A stretch of DNA of 18,942 bases from DASRDS01 sp035569435. Its GTDB lineage: Bacteria > Gemmatimonadota > Gemmatimonadetes > Gemmatimonadales > Gemmatimonadaceae. The notes below the pieces were generated by a model that did not search any database, was not told where the DNA came from, and saw only the letters and a list, made by a program, of their open reading frames with translations. This document shows, one piece after another, positions 15,788 to 18,942 of this stretch. Location: assembly GCA_035569435.1 (NCBI GenBank), contig DATMNB010000143.1, positions 1-18,942 of the forward strand. Direction: 5' to 3'. Within the stretch, counting starts at the first letter, position 1. Every line of letters starts with the position of its first letter. Made by a program: the position numbers and the translations under genes.

Positions 15788-17163
15788 GCGATGTGCCGAA
15801 GTTCATGACGCTGGACGACTGCAAGGCGCTCGCCCAACGGATCATCGGGATGGCCACCGGCGGCGGCGAGACGCGGGTCTCGATCGACAGCTCGTGGACC
15901 GGGAACACCCGCTGGGCGCGGAACCGGGTGATCACCGGCGGCGACACCCTGGACCATGTCGTCACCGTCTCGCGGACGATCCTTGGCAAGACGGCGCACG
16001 GAACGACGAACCGCCGCGACGACCAGGCGCTGCGCGAGGCCATCCAGCGGGCCGAGTCGTTCATCCCGCTCTTTGGCGCCGATCCGGAGGACGTGGCCGG
16101 CATCACGCAGAATCAGCCATTCCTAAAGCCCAACTTGTGGAGCGAGGCGACACTCAACCTGGAAGCGACCGAGCGCCACGACGCCGTCGCGCCGGTGGTC
16201 GAGGCGGCGCGCGCGGCGGGCTTTCTGAGCGCGGGCTACCTGCAGGTGTCGGCCCACGGGCGCGCCGTGATCGACGACCGGGAGCTGGCGCGCTACTACC
16301 AGTATACCCAAGCCGAGTATTCGGTGACCGTGCGCAACGCGACCAGTACCGGCTCCGGGTGGGCGGGGGTCGACTATACCGAGTGGCCCCGCATCAAGCC
16401 CGACGAGCTGGGTGCCAAGGCGATCGCCAAGTGCCACGCGTCGGCCGACCCGGTCGCGATTGAACCGGGTCGCTACGTCGTCATCCTGGAACCGCAGGCG
16501 GTGGCCGACCTGATGGACCGGGCCATGGACAAGATCAGCCCGCGGGCAGTCTACGAGGGTGGGAACGGACCCTACTCGGGCGGACGCGGACCGGATGGCG
16601 CAGGGCGGACGAAGATCGGCCAGCAGCTGCTGGACGAGCGTATCACGATCTCGTCCGATCCGATGGACCCCGACGCGGGGTTCCCGCCGCTCGACTTTGG
16701 CTCCGACGACATCGATTCGGTGACCGCCACGACCTGGTTCGAGCACGGCGTGCTGCGCAACCTCGGGTACGACAGGGGCTATGCGGTGCGCAGTCTCCAT
16801 AGTCCCGCCCCCCGCCCATACGTCGGGTCCTGGCGGATGTCCGGCGGGGACGCGACGCTGGAGGAGATGATCGCCACGACCAAGAGAGCGCTGTTGGTCA
16901 CGCGGTTCTCGGGGATCCATGAGATCGATTATCAGAGCGTGCTCTGTACCGGGACCACGCGCGACGGGCTCTGGTTGGTGGAGAACGGCAAGATTGTCAA
17001 ACCGGTCAAGAACCTCCGATTCACGGAGTCGCCGTTGTTTGCGTTCAACAATGTGGAGATGCTCGGCAAGCCGGAGCGGGTCTATCACCCCAACGGCCCG
17101 ATCGTGGCGCCGCCGACGCGCGTGCGCGACTTCAGCTTCACGAGCCTGGCCGATGCGGTCTGA
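15784..17163 (+). CDS. TldD/PmbA-family protein, TldE-like, no leader
   Basis: 459-residue second member of the TldD/PmbA family, starting at a GTG that overlaps the previous stop (GTGA). The PmbA/TldE-type pattern is clear: NRVITGGDTLDHVVTVSRT (48-66), GRYVVILEPQAVADLMDRAM (229-248), KIGQQLLDERITISSDPMDP (277-296) and the C-terminal GLWLVENGKIVKPVKNLRFTESP (395-417). The segment aligned to the HExxxH site reads LMDRAMDK, with no zinc ligands, as expected for TldE-type subunits. No signal peptide is visible, unlike its neighbour. It probably forms a heterodimer with the upstream protein; if so it must be exported with it or the pair must meet in the cytoplasm. The stop lies 11 bases inside the following gene. 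Confidence 0.88.
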   Translation: MSDVPKFMTLDDCKALAQRIIGMATGGGETRVSIDSSWTGNTRWARNRVITGGDTLDHVVTVSRTILGKTAHGTTNRRDDQALREAIQRAESFIPLFGADPEDVAGITQNQPFLKPNLWSEATLNLEATERHDAVAPVVEAARAAGFLSAGYLQVSAHGRAVIDDRELARYYQYTQAEYSVTVRNATSTGSGWAGVDYTEWPRIKPDELGAKAIAKCHASADPVAIEPGRYVVILEPQAVADLMDRAMDKISPRAVYEGGNGPYSGGRGPDGAGRTKIGQQLLDERITISSDPMDPDAGFPPLDFGSDDIDSVTATTWFEHGVLRNLGYDRGYAVRSLHSPAPRPYVGSWRMSGGDATLEEMIATTKRALLVTRFSGIHEIDYQSVLCTGTTRDGLWLVENGKIVKPVKNLRFTESPLFAFNNVEMLGKPERVYHPNGPIVAPPTRVRDFSFTSLADAV

Positions 17164-18496
17164 GGTGCTTCTCGCCGCCGCCTGGATGGCGGCCGCCGCC
17201 GGTCTCGCGTCGCCGGCGATGGCGCAGGAGTCGCCGACGCCGGCCTATCAGCACTACGAGCAACCGGTCGAATGCATCGTGGCCGCCGAGCGTGTGGGGC
17301 GCGGGTACTGGCGTCTCCGTCGCCCCGATACGGTGAGCGTTCATTGGACACGGGACACGTTGCCAACTGTCGTCGTGACTGCCGCGCGAGAGTGTGGCGC
17401 GCGGTTCCAGCCGGCCACCGTGCCGGTCGGGTCGTTGTTGGACCTGGCGCGTCTGGCGTTGATCGCCGGACGCGACGATGTGGTGACGGCGGCGATCGAT
17501 CGGAGGCTGGCCCACGTGCCGTCGCTGGCGGAGCGTGCGACGGTGCTCTATGACATCGTGAGCTGGCTGCTGGACGCGCGGCCGTACCACGCGGCACTCG
17601 TCGCGAAGTATCAGAGTCAGTTGGACGCGCTCGGCGCCGCGGCCACCATCCCGCGCATGATCGTCTACAGTCGGATCGGCGGCATGGCCATGCAGGATAC
17701 GGACTTCGCGACCGTCGAGCGCGCCGTGCACGCGGGCATCAAGCTCTATAAGGCGGCCCCCGCGGCGAGTCTCGACACGGTGATGTATTGGAGCCAGCTC
17801 AATGGGCAGTTTGTGGGCCTTGGTCGCGTTGCGTGGTTGCTGCACGGCAAAGCAGCGTTGCAGGCGGTGGCCGACTCCAGCCTCGCACTGCTCGGGTCGG
17901 AACGGGACGGGGGGTTGGTGCTGGGCTTCTTGGGCCGACTCGGCAAACCGGCGCCGTCGCTTCCAATGCTGGTTCGGTCGGGGTCCGACTCGTCTAACCA
18001 GCGACCAGCCCCGGGACAGCTCACGCTAATCGCCAGCCGGTGCTTCGGACCAGCGGTGGACCACACGGGCATGGGCTACGAGCGATGCTATAGAGAGTAT
18101 GCGGGGCAGCGCCGACTCCTGGCCGCGTTCGCCGATCGCGGCCTCACGGCCGTCACGGTCTATCGGACGAATGGATATTTCCGGAACAGCGGGCCGTTGA
18201 CGGCCGAGCAGGAGGCGGACAGCGCGCGGCGTTACGCGCGCGAGCACTTTCCGTTTCCCGGTCCATTCCTGGTGGTCGAGACGCAGTTCATCAAGATCGA
18301 CGACGGACGCTTCTTGCCGCAGCGTGATGGCGGCGAGTTCGGCTGGGACGAACTTATCGGAACCGACGGCACGTTCCAGATGGTGTTCTGTTTGTTCACT
18401 CGCGACTATAACTGTGAAGGGATGTACGCGTGGGTCCTGCAACACCGGCTGCTGCCGACGGCGAACGCCCAAGCTGACAGTCATGCGCACGAATAG
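17153..18496 (+). CDS. Exported protein with possible thioredoxin-like domain
   Basis: 447-residue exported protein. ATG 17153 gives a Sec signal peptide (VLLAAAWMAAAAGL) with cleavage after AMA24, which fixes the start inside the end of the TldE-like gene. The middle part (about 90-260) is helical and could contain TPR-like repeats. From about 263 the pattern resembles a TlpA/thioredoxin fold: LGKPAPSLPM, PGQLTLIASRCF, LLAAFADRGLTAVTVYRTNGYF, FPGPFLVV and LIGTDGTFQMVF. There is no CxxC; the nearby cysteines are C297 and C312, fifteen residues apart, so redox activity is doubtful. Its stop is overlapped by the M16 peptidase start, which ties it to peptide processing in the periplasm. The thioredoxin assignment is tentative. 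Confidence 0.7.
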   Translation: MRSEVLLAAAWMAAAAGLASPAMAQESPTPAYQHYEQPVECIVAAERVGRGYWRLRRPDTVSVHWTRDTLPTVVVTAARECGARFQPATVPVGSLLDLARLALIAGRDDVVTAAIDRRLAHVPSLAERATVLYDIVSWLLDARPYHAALVAKYQSQLDALGAAATIPRMIVYSRIGGMAMQDTDFATVERAVHAGIKLYKAAPAASLDTVMYWSQLNGQFVGLGRVAWLLHGKAALQAVADSSLALLGSERDGGLVLGFLGRLGKPAPSLPMLVRSGSDSSNQRPAPGQLTLIASRCFGPAVDHTGMGYERCYREYAGQRRLLAAFADRGLTAVTVYRTNGYFRNSGPLTAEQEADSARRYAREHFPFPGPFLVVETQFIKIDDGRFLPQRDGGEFGWDELIGTDGTFQMVFCLFTRDYNCEGMYAWVLQHRLLPTANAQADSHAHE

Positions 18497-18942
18497 ATGG
18501 TTGATCGGCGCACTAGCGTGCGGCGTGGCAGCGGCTACCGCTGCGGGCGCGCAAGACGCGCATCCGGCTGCCGCCGATTCGATCCTGCCGCGTGACACGT
18601 CGGTTCACATCGGGATGTTCCCCAATGGGATGCGGTTCATCCTGCGTCACAGCGCCACCCCCGTGCACCACGTCGAGCTGCGTCTGGTCGTCAATGCGGG
18701 GTCGGCGTACGAGGACGCGGACCAGCGTGGCCTGGCGCACCTGGTGGAGCACCTGGCGTTTGCCGGCACCACGCATTTTCCGCGACGCCAACTGATCGGC
18801 GCGCTGGCCGCGCTCGGCGTGCGATTCGGCGCCGATCTCAACGCCGAGACGGTGTTCGATGCCACGGACTACCGGTTGGGGATCGACGCGGATTCGGCGG
18901 ACATTGCCACCGCGCTCAAGCTCTTTGGCGACTGGGCGCATG
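18483..18942 (+). CDS. M16 family zinc peptidase (N-terminal part, cut by window end)
   Basis: The first 153 codons of a gene that runs off the window. ATG 18483 overlaps the preceding stop by 14 bases. A Sec signal peptide is evident (WLIGALACGVAAATA, cleavage near AGA23/Q24). The M16 (pitrilysin/insulinase/PqqL-like) N-terminal fold follows: FPNGMRFILRH (46-56), LRLVVNAGSAYEDADQRGLA (66-85), and the inverted zinc motif H86-L-V-E89-H90 with LAFAGTTHFP after it. The distal Glu ligand expected about 75 residues later lies beyond the edge. It should be a periplasmic or surface-lipid-side metallopeptidase that cleaves peptides. In this operon it is the only enzyme with an intact protease metal site. 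Confidence 0.93.
   Translation, partial: MRTNRWLIGALACGVAAATAAGAQDAHPAAADSILPRDTSVHIGMFPNGMRFILRHSATPVHHVELRLVVNAGSAYEDADQRGLAHLVEHLAFAGTTHFPRRQLIGALAALGVRFGADLNAETVFDATDYRLGIDADSADIATALKLFGDWAH

Noticed and set aside
14123..17163. Active zinc metalloprotease pair equivalent to E. coli TldD/TldE
   Set aside because: Neither protein contains HExxxH, so family membership is supported but classical catalysis is not.

Overview
This 18.9 kb window is GC-rich, and every gene I can support lies on the + strand in tightly packed, mostly overlapping arrays. A GC-rich genome with SusC/SusD-type outer-membrane importers, FecI/FecR regulators, Tat-leader TldD/PmbA proteins, an M16 peptidase and a DUF58/BatA/DUF4159 cluster most resembles Gemmatimonadota. 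That assignment is an inference from gene content; no marker gene is present.

Region 1 (22-5981) is a five-gene envelope module: a DUF58 protein with a vWA-type MIDAS motif, a BatA-like membrane protein, a DUF4175-like membrane protein, a DUF4159 protein, and a membrane-anchored protein with an amidotransferase-like fold. A MoxR-type AAA+ ATPase would be the expected gene just upstream, but the window begins only about six codons before the DUF58 start.

Region 2 (5978-6569) is a scar. A Tat leader that is translationally coupled to region 1 stops being homologous after about 20 residues and runs straight into the C-terminal third of a cytochrome P450 gene. That P450 piece has lost its N-terminal part, carries an internal deletion of roughly 20 codons, and has a frameshift before its intact heme-binding motif. 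Next come two tandem 26-bp repeats with CTGTC/GACAG ends, and then the promoter region of a sigma-factor gene.

Region 3 (6570 to the window end) looks like one long operon. It contains an ECF (FecI-like) sigma factor, a FecR-like anti-sigma factor, a SusC-like TonB-dependent transducer with an N-terminal STN domain, a SusD-like lipoprotein, an Ig-like/cupredoxin-like lipoprotein, two TldD/PmbA-family proteins (only the first with a Tat leader), an exported protein with a possible thioredoxin-like domain, and the start of an exported M16 zinc peptidase. From FecR onward, neighbouring genes overlap by 4-14 bases or are separated by 1 base, so the importer and the peptide-handling enzymes are probably made together.

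My reading is a surface-signalling-controlled oligopeptide (or modified peptide) capture and processing locus. SusCD would bring substrate into the periplasm, and the exported TldD-like and M16 proteins would act there. Neither TldD-family protein retains the HExxxH zinc motif, so the pair is either non-catalytic or works differently from the known TldD/TldE protease. The aborted Tat leader at the end of region 1 resembles the leader of the TldD-like protein in region 3. This suggests that regions 1 and 3 were once closer neighbours, or shared a paralogue, before the rearrangement.
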